64,000 nucleotides of DNA from positions 349,899 through 413,898 of the forward strand of contig NZ_JACJHX010000002.1 in the NCBI RefSeq assembly GCF_014138605.1, given 5' to 3'. This document shows positions 1-8,809 of the stretch, one piece after another (the stretch's first letter is position 1; the number at the start of each line of letters is the position of its first letter). Source of the DNA: Peribacillus huizhouensis (GTDB lineage: Bacteria > Bacillota > Bacilli > Bacillales > DSM-1321). The position numbers were made by a program, and so were the translations under genes. The notes under the pieces are model-generated. The model made no database searches. It was not told where the DNA came from and saw nothing but the letters and a program-made list of their open reading frames with translations.

Positions 1-46
1 TGAAGCAGAGGCAGCGCTAAAGAAAGCAAACATCCTCATTGATTAA
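1..46 (+). CDS. 3-prime end of a plus-strand gene, probably niaR (yrxA)
   Basis: Fourteen codons (ending ...KKANILID) followed by a TAA stop are seen in the frame starting at base 2; the rest lies outside the window. The gene converges on pheA. In B. subtilis the gene that converges on pheA at this place is niaR (yrxA), the niacin-responsive repressor of NAD biosynthesis. The identification rests on gene order and not on sequence, because the fragment carries no diagnostic motif. Confidence 0.4.
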   Translation, partial: EAEAALKKANILID

Positions 47-58
47 AGGATGTCTCCT

Positions 59-141
59 AAAGGTCTGAACTCGCACTCTAAATCAGTAAGTAGTGTATTT
101 TATCTATTACTGTATTTAGTTATTGCGAGGTCTGACCCTTT
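59..141. repeat. GGTCTGACC-ended intergenic element, copy 1
   Basis: An 83-bp element begins AAAGGTCTGAAC and ends GGTCTGACCCTTT. It lies between the convergent ends of the plus-strand gene and pheA, where a bidirectional terminator is expected. Its ends match at least eight other intergenic elements in the window. In this copy the left end is in the inverted sense relative to most others. Confidence 0.6.
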
Positions 142-162
142 GCATGTACAGCACCATTCAAC

Positions 163-1038
163 TCATTTCTGCATGACGCTACTTTTAACAGAGAAGCTAG
201 GATAGGAGCCTAGAACAGACACTTTGCAACCTAAAGCCTCTAACTCAGCAATCGTTCCTGGAATCAACACTTCGTCCATCGCCATTTCTACATCAATAAT
301 AAAGAGATAGTCGCCAAGACCCGTTTTCATTGGTCGAGACTCGATTTTGGAAAGATTCAACTTCCTCCAAGCAAATGCAGATAACACTTGATGCAGCGCC
401 CCCGTATAATCCGCTGGCAGCGTGACCATAAGCGTCGTTTTCTTGCCACCTTCTACCGCCATATGTCCACGATACGCTACATCTTTATGAGAAACGACAA
501 CGAACTTCGTATGATTATGGGAATAATCATGAATATTATGATTCGTGATGACAAGTCCGTACTCTTCTGCTGCCATCTCATTAGCAATCGCCGCAATTTT
601 CCGCTCTGGATTCTCTTTAACCATTTTTGCTGCCGCAGCCGTTGACGTTGTATATTCATAAGGAATCCCTTTCAACTCACGGTGCAAAAATTTATGACAT
701 TGCGCGATCGCATGGGAGTGAGAGTAAACGATATCCGGTTTAAATGCAGGATCACTATGATTAGGATGAACCATATAATGCTGCTGAATCGGAATAATAA
801 TTTCTCCCCGTATCGGCAACTGTGCTTCATGGGTTAAATAATCAATCGTGATGTTAACCGAACCTTCCAACGCATTTTCAATCGGAACGAGAGCAAGTTC
901 CACCTCTCCTTTTTCAACTGCATCTAGACAGTCAAGAATCGTCGGCATCGGTATTTTATTTGCATCAGGAAATAGCTTAGAAACCGCTAAATCCGTGAAA
1001 GTTGCCTTTGGACCCAAGAAAGCAATTTCATATGTCAT
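163..1038 (-). CDS. pheA: Prephenate dehydratase
   Basis: PheA converts prephenate to phenylpyruvate, the committed step to phenylalanine, in the cytoplasm. The 291-residue protein has the N-terminal periplasmic-binding-like catalytic domain (about 1-185, with the TTSTAAAA active-site loop) and a C-terminal ACT domain (about 205-285) that carries the GALH and ESRP motifs used for allosteric phenylalanine binding. A GTG seven codons upstream is also open, but the ATG at 1038 has AAAGGAG nine bases before it and fits the family's usual beginning (MTYEIAFLGP), so I chose it. It follows pheB on the same strand; the 300-bp gap holds a terminator for pheB and a short repeat array, so pheA probably has its own promoter. 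Confidence 0.95.
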   Translation of the reverse strand: MTYEIAFLGPKATFTDLAVSKLFPDANKIPMPTILDCLDAVEKGEVELALVPIENALEGSVNITIDYLTHEAQLPIRGEIIIPIQQHYMVHPNHSDPAFKPDIVYSHSHAIAQCHKFLHRELKGIPYEYTTSTAAAAKMVKENPERKIAAIANEMAAEEYGLVITNHNIHDYSHNHTKFVVVSHKDVAYRGHMAVEGGKKTTLMVTLPADYTGALHQVLSAFAWRKLNLSKIESRPMKTGLGDYLFIIDVEMAMDEVLIPGTIAELEALGCKVSVLGSYPSFSVKSSVMQK

Positions 1039-1209
1039 GTAAAATAACTCCTTTTTCACGAAAATAATGTTTATCTTATGATATATTCTGATATTTTACA
1101 ATAGTTTTGCAACAAAAGGGTGGAAAAACAAAAATTAAATGTATGAAATTAAGAATATGCATCGAATTTTGTCATTGATCAGGGATAAAACTTCCATTTT
1201 CCAGCTTTA

Positions 1210-1298
1210 CAAGCGCCAGATTGAAGGGTTTGCGTGCCGGAATCGATACTCTGCGAGCGGGATTTAAGTATTGCACACCGGAGCTGAATTTATGCGTC
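1210..1298. repeat. 20-bp-period GCGTGCCGG array, short copy
   Basis: Three or four degenerate units spaced 19-21 bp (GCGTGCCGG, GCGAGCGGG, GCACACCGG, ATGCGTC) fill the space between pheA and the pheB terminator. This is the smallest member of the array family that is expanded at 8.8-10.05 kb. Confidence 0.7.
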
Positions 1299-1306
1299 AA
1301 TCTATA

Positions 1307-1335
1307 GAAAAAAACCCACGCACAATATGCATGGG
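1307..1335 (-). terminator. Rho-independent terminator after pheB
   Basis: On the minus strand a 7-bp stem CCCATGC/GCGTGGG (one G-T pair) with a 7-base loop is followed directly by seven T. It sits about ten bases after the pheB stop codon. Confidence 0.75.
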
Positions 1336-1343
1336 ATAGCCAA

Positions 1344-1796
1344 TCACGTACCAGATCCTAATACTTCTACCCTTTCGACGAATTCCATTTTCCTGAAATT
1401 TGTCATCATTTCATCCACTCCAACCTTCATCGCACTTGCATCGAGTGATAAAGTTACATTGGCTCGACCTTGTAGAGGAATCGTTTGGTGAATAGTTAAC
1501 ACGTTACAGCCAGATGATGCGACGACACGCAGCAACTCTGATAAAGTTCCGGAGCGATCTTCCAGATAAAAGAATAATGTAACCAATTTTTCCTTTACAA
1601 TCGTATGAAATGGAAAAACGGTATCACGATATTTATAATAAGCACTTCTACTTAAATCTACCCGTTGGACGGCTTCCCAGACTGATTCAGCTTTGCCTCT
1701 TTCAATCATTTCTTTCGCATCCAGTGTTTTCTTCATCGCTTCCGGCAGCACATCTTCTCTAACTAAGTAGAATTTTTTATCAATTTTGTTCGCCAT
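1344..1796 (-). CDS. pheB: ACT-domain protein PheB (UPF0735)
   Basis: This 150-residue protein matches the PheB family found beside obg and pheA in Bacillales. The N-terminal 65 residues are helical and DNA-binding-like, with a region around [22 protein letters not shown] resembling a helix-turn-helix. Residues about 70-150 form an ACT domain ([15 protein letters not shown]), which implies amino-acid sensing. Despite the old name, no chorismate mutase activity should be assumed. GGAGGT lies six bases before the ATG. The neighbour obg is about 300 bp upstream, separated by a structured repeat element. Confidence 0.9.
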   Translation of the reverse strand: MANKIDKKFYLVREDVLPEAMKKTLDAKEMIERGKAESVWEAVQRVDLSRSAYYKYRDTVFPFHTIVKEKLVTLFFYLEDRSGTLSELLRVVASSGCNVLTIHQTIPLQGRANVTLSLDASAMKVGVDEMMTNFRKMEFVERVEVLGSGT

Positions 1797-1836
1797 GCGC
1801 GCACCTCCAACTTTATGACGTTAAAATATTTTTGTC

Positions 1837-2103
1837 TTTATCTCGCATTAACGGGCAGTAAGACCCCGTTTGGTGAGATACAGTGAAACCCTACCGATGT
1901 GAACTTCAGCGGTTTTGTTGAGGCCCACAGGATGTAGGTCACACAGACGTTGCCGCAGGACGCGGCGCACTTAGACTGTGATTCATTGAATAGGATTTTC
2001 GTACTGTCGATTGATCGAAGCGAATGCGAAGATCTTAGCGACAGTAGAACCGGACTAACAATCAGCGGGGAATGAAGCCCCCACCGATTGAAGTTTCACT
2101 TTA
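1837..2103. repeat. Structured stop-codon-abutting element, copy 1
   Basis: This 267-bp sequence is closely repeated at 28432-28740. Shared blocks include ATTAACGGGCAGTAAGACC, GGTGAGATACAGTGAAA, CACACAGACGTTGCCG and GACGCGGCGCACTTAG, and both copies end with GAAGTTTCACTTTA, which overlaps the TAA stop of the adjacent minus-strand gene (here obg). It lacks about 40 bases that form a hairpin arm in copy 2. No significant ORF is present. It may be a non-coding RNA, a mobile repeat or an elaborate 3-prime UTR. Confidence 0.7.
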
Positions 2104-3390
2104 TTCAACAAACTCAAATTCATATTCCAGTATTCGAACAGTCACTCCATTTGTCGCTCCACGTGAGCGTAATGCTTCATCCACACCGAAAGTACGTAGC
2201 TGTCTTGCAAAACGGCGAACCGATTCATCGCGGGTGAAATCCGTCATTTTGAATAGGCGTTCGATTTTAAAGCCAGAAACATTAAAGCTTCCGTCAGACT
2301 CACGAGTAATTTCAAATTCATCTTGTGCCACTTCATGCTTGTACATGACGCGATGAACACCTGTCTCTTCCTCTTCATGCTCAAGAGGGAATTCTGGTGT
2401 TTCCTCGATTTTATCTGCAACAGCATATACAAGCTCGCGAATTCCTTCACGTGTAACAGCTGAAATCGGGAAGATTGGATAGTCTTCTGTCAATTTTTCT
2501 TTAAAGATCTGCAGATTTTCTTCTGAATCAGGCATATCCATCTTACTTGCAACGATGATTTGTGGACGCTCAGTAAGTCTGAGATTGTATTCTTGAAGCT
2601 CTTTATTAATCGTTAGATAATCTTCGTAAGGATCTCTACCTTCTAGTCCTGACATATCAATAACGTGTACGATGACACGCGTTCTTTCAATATGACGTAA
2701 AAATTGATGTCCGAGACCAACACCCTCAGAAGCTCCTTCAATTAATCCAGGCAAGTCAGCCATAACAAAGCTACGACCATCTTCAGTTTCAACCATACCA
2801 AGATTCGGAACAATCGTAGTGAAATGATATTCAGCAATTTTCGGACGTGCAGCAGAAACAACCGAAAGCAAGGTTGATTTCCCAACACTTGGGAAGCCAA
2901 CTAGCCCTACATCAGCAAGTAATTTAAGCTCAAGAATAATATTCCGTTCTTGCCCTGGTTCACCATTTTCAGCAATCTCCGGAGCCGGATTGGATGGACT
3001 TGCAAAGCGGGAGTTCCCACGTCCGCCACGTCCGCCTTTTGCGATAATTGCACGTTGACCATGTTCAACTAAATCAGCAATGACCTCTTTTGTATCATCG
3101 TCCATGACAACTGTACCTGGTGGTACTTTAACAATCATATCACTAGCGTTTTTGCCGTGCATATTTTTGGACATGCCGTGTTCACCACGCGGTGCTTTGA
3201 AATGACGTTGATAACGGAAATCCATTAGCGTCCGTAATCCTTCTTCCACTTCAAACACAACATTCGCGCCGTGCCCGCCATCTCCTCCAGCCGGTCCGCC
3301 CATTGGTACATATTTTTCTCTTCGGTAAGCAACGATTCCGTTCCCACCATCTCCACCTTTTACAAATACTTTGGTTTGATCGATAAACAT
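2101..3390 (-). CDS. obg: GTPase Obg/CgtA
   Basis: Obg is an essential ribosome-associated GTPase that takes part in 50S maturation, the general stress response and, in Bacillus, sporulation signalling. The 429-residue protein shows the glycine-rich Obg fold (about 1-158), a G domain with G1 GFPSVGKST (165-173), G3 DLPG (212-215) and an NKxD-like ASKMD motif, and a C-terminal OCT domain (about 350-429). Gene order rpmA-spo0B-obg-pheB-pheA is the normal Bacillus arrangement. The stop codon overlaps the end of the structured repeat element at 1837-2103. Confidence 0.97.
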   Translation of the reverse strand: MFIDQTKVFVKGGDGGNGIVAYRREKYVPMGGPAGGDGGHGANVVFEVEEGLRTLMDFRYQRHFKAPRGEHGMSKNMHGKNASDMIVKVPPGTVVMDDDTKEVIADLVEHGQRAIIAKGGRGGRGNSRFASPSNPAPEIAENGEPGQERNIILELKLLADVGLVGFPSVGKSTLLSVVSAARPKIAEYHFTTIVPNLGMVETEDGRSFVMADLPGLIEGASEGVGLGHQFLRHIERTRVIVHVIDMSGLEGRDPYEDYLTINKELQEYNLRLTERPQIIVASKMDMPDSEENLQIFKEKLTEDYPIFPISAVTREGIRELVYAVADKIEETPEFPLEHEEEETGVHRVMYKHEVAQDEFEITRESDGSFNVSGFKIERLFKMTDFTRDESVRRFARQLRTFGVDEALRSRGATNGVTVRILEYEFEFVE

Positions 3391-3420
3391 GCTATCACTT
3401 CCTTATCTCTGTATGTAATC

Positions 3421-3978
3421 CTAAGATGTCTTCTGTTTCCTATTGATATCCATAGTAAAGTAAAACATTTGCTCTGTTGTTTCCTCAAAATCAATCGTCT
3501 GGTTATCTTTTGACGAATTCCGCAAAAACTCAGTCACTAAGGCTACATCTTTTATCTTTCCCTGTAAATCAAAGGAAAATCGGATTAAATCGGTACTTTC
3601 ATTTTTATATATGCTGATTAATAATCTATTTTCGCTATAAGCATCCAGCTGTTCTTCAAGAAAATGAAAAAAATTCATTGTCCAATCGTACATCATTTGA
3701 TCCATCACGCTCGTACCCTGCACCATATCAATTACTTCGAATTCACTCTGAAACACACGAAATCTCCAATTAGCAGTCAGCAAAAGCTCGCTAAATTTAG
3801 GCATGTCAATACTGGATATCTTTGCCTCATGCCTAGCTACTAGTATGATATCATCAATGATTGCTTTCACACGGTCGGGTTTGCTTAGTTCCAGGTTCCC
3901 TTTTATTAATTGAATTTTATTCAGCCAGTCATGTCGTGAATGACGTAAAATTTCAACGGTTGTCCAATCTTTTTCCAT
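3421..3978 (-). CDS. spo0B: Sporulation initiation phosphotransferase Spo0B
   Basis: Spo0B passes phosphate from Spo0F to Spo0A in the phosphorelay that starts sporulation. The 185-residue protein carries the four-helix-bundle motif LRHSRHDWLNKIQLIKGN; the histidine before DW (His16) corresponds to the phosphorylated His30 of B. subtilis Spo0B. The C-terminal part is a degenerate ATPase-like fold without kinase motifs. It lies between rpmA and obg, as in Bacillus. The 30-bp gap to obg suggests co-transcription, as known for the spo0B-obg operon. Confidence 0.92.
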   Translation of the reverse strand: MEKDWTTVEILRHSRHDWLNKIQLIKGNLELSKPDRVKAIIDDIILVARHEAKISSIDMPKFSELLLTANWRFRVFQSEFEVIDMVQGTSVMDQMMYDWTMNFFHFLEEQLDAYSENRLLISIYKNESTDLIRFSFDLQGKIKDVALVTEFLRNSSKDNQTIDFEETTEQMFYFTMDINRKQKTS

Positions 3979-4089
3979 AAATGATTACTCCTGCTATTTC
4001 GTCATAGGCTCTGTCATGTATTTCTAAATGGATAATAGCTGCACTTCTCACGTATTTTAATTAGTAATTAGCGTAAAACTTAAGGTGCT

Positions 4090-4270
4090 TCTGCTTGTCG
4101 CTGATAAACAGGCGCCTTCCGCTTTTCTATTCATTATATCAAATATTCGCAAAGTGCGGTTAGTAGGAGGTTGATTATTATCCTTACATGAACCACCTTC
4201 CAAAAAACTCTTTTTGTATGAAAGACATGGGGCGGACCTTCGCAACTTAATAATATAGCCAACACATACA
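4090..4270. repeat. Degenerate Bacillus-type intergenic repeats
   Basis: The gap between rpmA and spo0B (3979-4445) has no convincing gene. It contains ACAGGCGCCTTCCGCTTTT, a sequence type that recurs between genes of many Bacillus relatives, followed by GGGGCGGACCTTCGCAAC and TAATAATATAGCC, which resemble the start of the hairpin element at 60208-60398. A short open frame on the minus strand here (4057-4305) shows no family features. Confidence 0.4.
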
Positions 4271-4320
4271 TATAAGTTCTTTGGACGATGGCAGAGCATG
4301 TTCAATCATTTTTCAATTAT

Positions 4321-4413
4321 AAAAAAGGGTCAGACCCCTTCTTCACGATATAAAGCAAACCATTCATGCAAATGTCGCGATATATTGTGATTATAGAAGG
4401 AATCAGACCCTTT
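4321..4413. repeat. GGGTCAGACCC-ended element, copy 2 (rpmA 3-prime end)
   Basis: A 93-bp element with ends AAAAAAGGGTCAGACCCC and AATCAGACCCTTT. Read on the minus strand, its outer ends AAAGGGTC/GACCCTTT pair and run into six T about 30-120 bases after the rpmA stop, so it can act as the terminator of the rplU-prp-rpmA operon. Confidence 0.65.
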
Positions 4414-4445
4414 AAAGCAAAGCATCTTATTCAAAGATGCAAGGA

Positions 4446-4748
<303 letters not shown>

Positions 4749-4751
4749 CTA

Positions 4752-5081
4752 TTACTTGAGGATAATTTTCATGTATTTTCCGTAATCACGTTCGATCGTC
4801 TGAAGCGATATAAGCATACTGTTTAAGAGCAGCTGTACCTTCTCCTGTGATTCATCCGAAATGGAATCCGGAATAATACAGCGAAGATATCCACCGTCTT
4901 TTCCTTGCTCAATCTCAGGTTTTATATCTGTTAAAGACATAATGGCATTAAGCGCCCCGAAGGAAACCGCTGATGCCCCTGCACAAACAAGATCAGAACC
5001 TTTTTTAGCGAAATTAGCATGTCCACTCATTGTAAAAGATTTAATTACATTTTGTGGAGCATCAAATGTCACAGTAATCAT
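4752..5081 (-). CDS. prp: Ribosomal-processing cysteine protease Prp
   Basis: Prp (YsxB) removes the N-terminal extension of L27, an essential step of ribosome assembly in Firmicutes. The 109-residue protein has the catalytic pair in the expected context: His in SGHANF (about 22) and Cys in DLVCAGAS (about 34). It lies between rplU and rpmA with short gaps of about 11-15 bp, the standard operon in which enzyme and substrate are translated together. Confidence 0.95.
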   Translation of the reverse strand: MITVTFDAPQNVIKSFTMSGHANFAKKGSDLVCAGASAVSFGALNAIMSLTDIKPEIEQGKDGGYLRCIIPDSISDESQEKVQLLLNSMLISLQTIERDYGKYMKIILK

Positions 5082-5092
5082 AATAATCAGCC

Positions 5093-5401
5093 TTACGCGT
5101 TGATTGCTTCGATAACAACTTTAGTGTATGGTTGACGATGACCTTGTTTTTTGTGGTAGTTCTTCTTCGATTTGTATTTGAAAACAGTGATTTTCTTTTG
5201 TTTCCCTTGTTTTTCGACTTTACCTGTTACAGTAGCGCCGTCAACTAGTGGAGCACCAACTTTCACGTTTTCGCCACCTACGAATAAAACTTTGTCAAAT
5301 GTAACAGTTTCGCCTGCTTCTACATTTAATTTCTCAATGTAAACTGCTTCGCCAGCTGCTACTTTAATTTGTTTACCGCCAGTTTCAATAATTGCGTACA
5401 T
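5093..5401 (-). CDS. rplU: 50S ribosomal protein L21
   Basis: L21 binds 23S rRNA in the large subunit. The 102-residue sequence begins [14 protein letters not shown] and contains the conserved [18 protein letters not shown]-binding stretch near its C-terminus, as expected for the family. It is first in the rplU-prp-rpmA operon and is preceded by a leader that probably gives autogenous control. Confidence 0.97.
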   Translation of the reverse strand: MYAIIETGGKQIKVAAGEAVYIEKLNVEAGETVTFDKVLFVGGENVKVGAPLVDGATVTGKVEKQGKQKKITVFKYKSKKNYHKKQGHRQPYTKVVIEAINA

Positions 5402-5512
5402 ACCTGCACCTCCTTGAATGTCTCAGACTCGCCAATCATAGGCGTTTTGCATTAAGCAAAAACTTGTGAACCTACTTTGAGCGGTTGTAGCACGGGTGCT
5501 ACAAACATAACA
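5402..5512 (-). ncRNA. L21 leader (ribosomal protein leader RNA)
   Basis: On the minus strand the 110 bases before rplU contain a GTAGCACCCGTGCTAC hairpin, a second GCCTATGATTGGC hairpin and AGGAGGT before the ATG. Position and hairpins match the L21 leader known upstream of rplU in Bacillus, where the protein is thought to bind its own transcript. I recognised it by arrangement and could not score it against the covariance model. Confidence 0.65.
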
Positions 5513-5538
5513 GTAAAATCCTATCATATATTCATGGA

Positions 5539-7026
5539 TTATGTCAATAGATTTTCACGTACTTTCATAAGTTCGGCTTTTGTTCCAAATCGTTTAATTT
5601 CATATCGATGATCATGCCCTTTGACAATCATAACAACAATTTCTTTATGAAGCATCTCTTCAAGCACCGGCTTATAAGCGTCCTGTTCTCCAAACAAGAT
5701 CGTTGAGACGGCTTCGTTTGTTTCAATCAAGACGGCTTCCTCGTCACGCTTCCGATGTTCCATCAGTTCACGTTCGAGCCGAAAGGCAACCGTTTCTGCG
5801 CTATCCACCTTGCCCGTACCGAGACACATAGGGCAAGCCATGGTTAATTTTTCGCTTAGTGAAGCTGATGTCCGTTTTCTCGTCAATTGGAAAATCCCAA
5901 GCTCTGTAAAACCAAGTAACTGAACACGCATCTCATCTTGTTTCGTTTCTGTTTTCAGCATCTCAACAATCGCGTGGTGGTGCTGAACTTGTTTCATATT
6001 GATGAAATCAATCAAGATGATTCCACCAATATTCCGAAGTCGCAGTTGATGAGCAATCTCTTTTGCCGCTTGCATATTTGTTTCAAAAAGCGTCTGTTCC
6101 TTTTCAGCCTTGCCAGTAAACTTGCCCGTATTCACATCAACAACTGTGAAGGCTTCCGTTTCTTCAAAAATAAGATAGCTGCCATTTTTTAACCAAACAA
6201 ACTTCTTCAACGCTTGCTCTGCTTCACTTTCGATGCCTAAATGAGAAAAAATATTGACCGGTCCAGCTTCATAAAAAATCTCCCAGCCACTTCCATGATC
6301 TTGCTGCCATTTTTTCAATTCCTGAAAACAAGTAAAATCATCCACATAAAGCTCTCCACTTGGCGCTTGGGACATTTCTGTTAAAATACTTTCAAAAAAA
6401 GAATCTCGGCGCGACACAAGAGTAGGTTTTTTTAACGAGGTAGCTTTTTTGAGTAACTGAGCATAGTTTTCTCTCTGTGTTTCTAGCTGTTTGAGGAATA
6501 CAGCCTCGCTCATTTCTTCCATCGCTGTTCGAATAATAAGCCCTTCATCTGCTTTTTTATGTGTAAGGACCATGCTTCGCCATTGATTCTGACTTTCTGA
6601 GCTTTTGAATTTTTTAGACACACCGACATAATCGATTCCATGTATATAAACAACATGATTGCTCGAAAGCTCAATCAATCCTGTCAGCTTTGCTCCTTTT
6701 GTCCCCGCCTCATCACGAGTCACTTGAACAAGCAGTTTTTCCCCTTCACGTATGTACTGACTAATCGAGCTTTTCTGTGTACCTTTTCGTTTCGCTTCTT
6801 GATAAGATGGAAGCTCATCCCGATACAGAAATCCACTCTTTTTTTCCCCATAATCAATAAACGCCGCCTCCATACCAGGCAGAACTTTCGTCACTTTACC
6901 AAGGTAAATATTACCGACACTACCAGCAGATTTCGGCGGCTCAATTTCTAATTTAGTAATACGTCCATTTTCTATACATGCGTATCTTTTTTCTCGTGTA
7001 GATAGATTGGCAATTAGCTTTTTCAT
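5539..7026 (-). CDS. rng: Ribonuclease E/G family protein
   Basis: This 495-residue endoribonuclease should cut single-stranded AU-rich RNA in rRNA maturation or mRNA decay. It shows an N-terminal S1 domain (about 35-125, starting GSVGNIYLGKV), the DNase-I-like catalytic subdomain with metal-binding aspartates in VVDVNTGK and LIDFINM, and the zinc-link CPMC (CPMCLGTGK). The length suits RNase G, not the long scaffold form of RNase E. B. subtilis has no RNase E/G here, but other Bacillales carry one between spoIVFB and rplU. It is probably the last gene of the spoIVF cluster. Confidence 0.9.
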   Translation of the reverse strand: MKKLIANLSTREKRYACIENGRITKLEIEPPKSAGSVGNIYLGKVTKVLPGMEAAFIDYGEKKSGFLYRDELPSYQEAKRKGTQKSSISQYIREGEKLLVQVTRDEAGTKGAKLTGLIELSSNHVVYIHGIDYVGVSKKFKSSESQNQWRSMVLTHKKADEGLIIRTAMEEMSEAVFLKQLETQRENYAQLLKKATSLKKPTLVSRRDSFFESILTEMSQAPSGELYVDDFTCFQELKKWQQDHGSGWEIFYEAGPVNIFSHLGIESEAEQALKKFVWLKNGSYLIFEETEAFTVVDVNTGKFTGKAEKEQTLFETNMQAAKEIAHQLRLRNIGGIILIDFINMKQVQHHHAIVEMLKTETKQDEMRVQLLGFTELGIFQLTRKRTSASLSEKLTMACPMCLGTGKVDSAETVAFRLERELMEHRKRDEEAVLIETNEAVSTILFGEQDAYKPVLEEMLHKEIVVMIVKGHDHRYEIKRFGTKAELMKVRENLLT

Positions 7027-7069
7027 GATAAAATCCCTTCAAACAATGTGTGAAGCAAGAATATCACAT

Positions 7070-7936
7070 TTAATAGGCATATAACAATTCACCAATTTTG
7101 CCATTGGTCATTTTATTTGTAAAATAGGCATGAAGAAGTTCATTTTCATCTAACGAACCGCTTTCCTGGCCATTTTTCATGACAATGACTGGATGCTTAC
7201 AACCACGCTGAAATTTCTCCAATACTTTGTAAATCATCTCATTCTCATCGACTTGAATCGGTTCAAGCCTTGTTAAGTCCATACTTCTGCCATAATGGCG
7301 ATCAAGTAGAAATCGAATGAACGCATAATAACGCTGACGCCATTCCATCGCTAGCGTAATCCCAATAAAGCAAGCAATAATCCATACGTTTAAATTGAAC
7401 GAAATCAATAGCACCGACAGAATGAGACCTGCTGTTGCCAAAATAGCTGAGAAAAGAAGTGTGAACGAGTGCGCATCGAGAAAGGATTTGCGTTTGGATA
7501 ATCCCAGAAACAACAGTTTGCCACCATCTAGCGGCCATACAGGAAGCAAGTTGAACAGCATCACAGCTGCATTGCTGTAAAAGAATTGCTGATACATCTC
7601 ATATGGCATGATCGAAAACGAGTAGAACAAGTAGGCAAGGCCGACGAGCCAAACATGCTGAACAGGTCCTGCCAAAATCACAATCAAATCTTCCTTAAGT
7701 GATTTGTTTCCATACTCATCTGTTTCCATAGTGCCTCCAAATGGAAGCAGATGGATTGATTTAATCCGCCATTTAAAGAAATGAGCTGCTATAGCATGGC
7801 CCATTTCATGAAAGAAAATAATGACAAAAAACATGATCATTTGCGTGAAATGTGAAGTCAAGACAGAAATCGCAATCACGAGCCATAATGTAGGATGAAT
7901 GTTGACTTTCCATAACAGCTTTAATAATTCATTCAA
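7070..7936 (-). CDS. spoIVFB: Stage IV sporulation metalloprotease SpoIVFB
   Basis: SpoIVFB is the site-2-type intramembrane protease of the outer forespore membrane that cleaves pro-sigma-K in the mother cell. The 288-residue protein has the zinc motif HEMGH in a membrane helix (about 43-47), the second active-site motif LLPVWPLDGG in a later helix, about six membrane segments, and a C-terminal CBS-like domain (about 220-288) that senses ATP in the family. It overlaps spoIVFA by 8 bp, indicating translational coupling. Confidence 0.95.
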   Translation of the reverse strand: MNELLKLLWKVNIHPTLWLVIAISVLTSHFTQMIMFFVIIFFHEMGHAIAAHFFKWRIKSIHLLPFGGTMETDEYGNKSLKEDLIVILAGPVQHVWLVGLAYLFYSFSIMPYEMYQQFFYSNAAVMLFNLLPVWPLDGGKLLFLGLSKRKSFLDAHSFTLLFSAILATAGLILSVLLISFNLNVWIIACFIGITLAMEWRQRYYAFIRFLLDRHYGRSMDLTRLEPIQVDENEMIYKVLEKFQRGCKHPVIVMKNGQESGSLDENELLHAYFTNKMTNGKIGELLYAY

Positions 7937-8699
7937 AGGAAATCACCTGTGTCGGATCAATAAATTGATCATTTTTTTTAATAGCCAAATAAAAGGTCCC
8001 CTTTGAACCGTTTTCACTAGCTGTTACCTTGCCGATTTCAGTGCCTTTAGCCACAGGATCATAAAGCTTTACATCGACTGATTCTAGTTGGCCATACCAT
8101 GATTCACTCTTATCAGCATGTTGAATCATTACTGTTTTCCCCAAACCTTCCTTCACGCCGGCAAACATGACAATGCCTTCCCTAAGTGCATTCACCTTTT
8201 TATTTTGCGATGTCTCAATCAACACCCCTTCACCATTTACCTCAAAACTTTCTGTGATTTTACCAATAACCGGTAGTGCTGATTGATTATCTGGACGATC
8301 CGCAACTGTCCCCGATTCTTTTTTCGTTTTATCAGGATAAAATGCGATCGGTTTCCCAAACGTATCCTCATACCATGATGCAACTGTCGCAAACTGAAAC
8401 TCTTGATTCATCGTTTCTTTCACAACACTTCTCACTTCATCAAGCTGTGTGGACGGATGTTTAAAAGCAATGGCTACTAATAAAAACAAACATGCAGCCG
8501 CAAGAATTTTAAACAAAAACCACTCTTTTTTGAAAAGGGGAAAATCATTTCCTGGCGATGGACTTTCATATGATAATGGGGGGCTATAACCATCTGTTTC
8601 ATCTTGAATTAAATTCGCCCATGCTCCCTGTTGATGATGTTCAGCCCGCTTTCTCCGCTTGGCAATTCGTTCCTGAATTCTCTTTCTGCGATCATCCAT
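7929..8699 (-). CDS. spoIVFA: Stage IV sporulation protein SpoIVFA
   Basis: SpoIVFA inhibits and stabilises SpoIVFB until the forespore signals through SpoIVB. The 256-residue protein has a basic N-terminus (RRKRIQERIAKRRKRA), one membrane helix at about 66-84, and an extracytoplasmic LytM/M23-like domain (about 140-256) that lacks the full set of zinc ligands and so is probably not an active peptidase. GGGGGAGG precedes the ATG by eight bases. It is the first gene of spoIVFA-spoIVFB. Confidence 0.92.
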   Translation of the reverse strand: MDDRRKRIQERIAKRRKRAEHHQQGAWANLIQDETDGYSPPLSYESPSPGNDFPLFKKEWFLFKILAAACLFLLVAIAFKHPSTQLDEVRSVVKETMNQEFQFATVASWYEDTFGKPIAFYPDKTKKESGTVADRPDNQSALPVIGKITESFEVNGEGVLIETSQNKKVNALREGIVMFAGVKEGLGKTVMIQHADKSESWYGQLESVDVKLYDPVAKGTEIGKVTASENGSKGTFYLAIKKNDQFIDPTQVISFE

Positions 8700-8809
8700 A
8701 CTTTGGTCCTCCCCCGTCTTCTAGCTTTGTACAAGTGTATGATGTACTTGTCCGAACTATGACAGTTACGCACAGGGGGCAATGTAAAATCAAGCATAGC
8801 CTGGGCAAC

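Noticed and set aside
4057..4305. 82-codon minus-strand frame between rpmA and spo0B
   Set aside because: It covers intergenic repeat fragments, has no ribosome site and shows no family features.
7395..7580. Plus-strand frame within spoIVFB
   Set aside because: Antisense shadow of a strongly supported gene.
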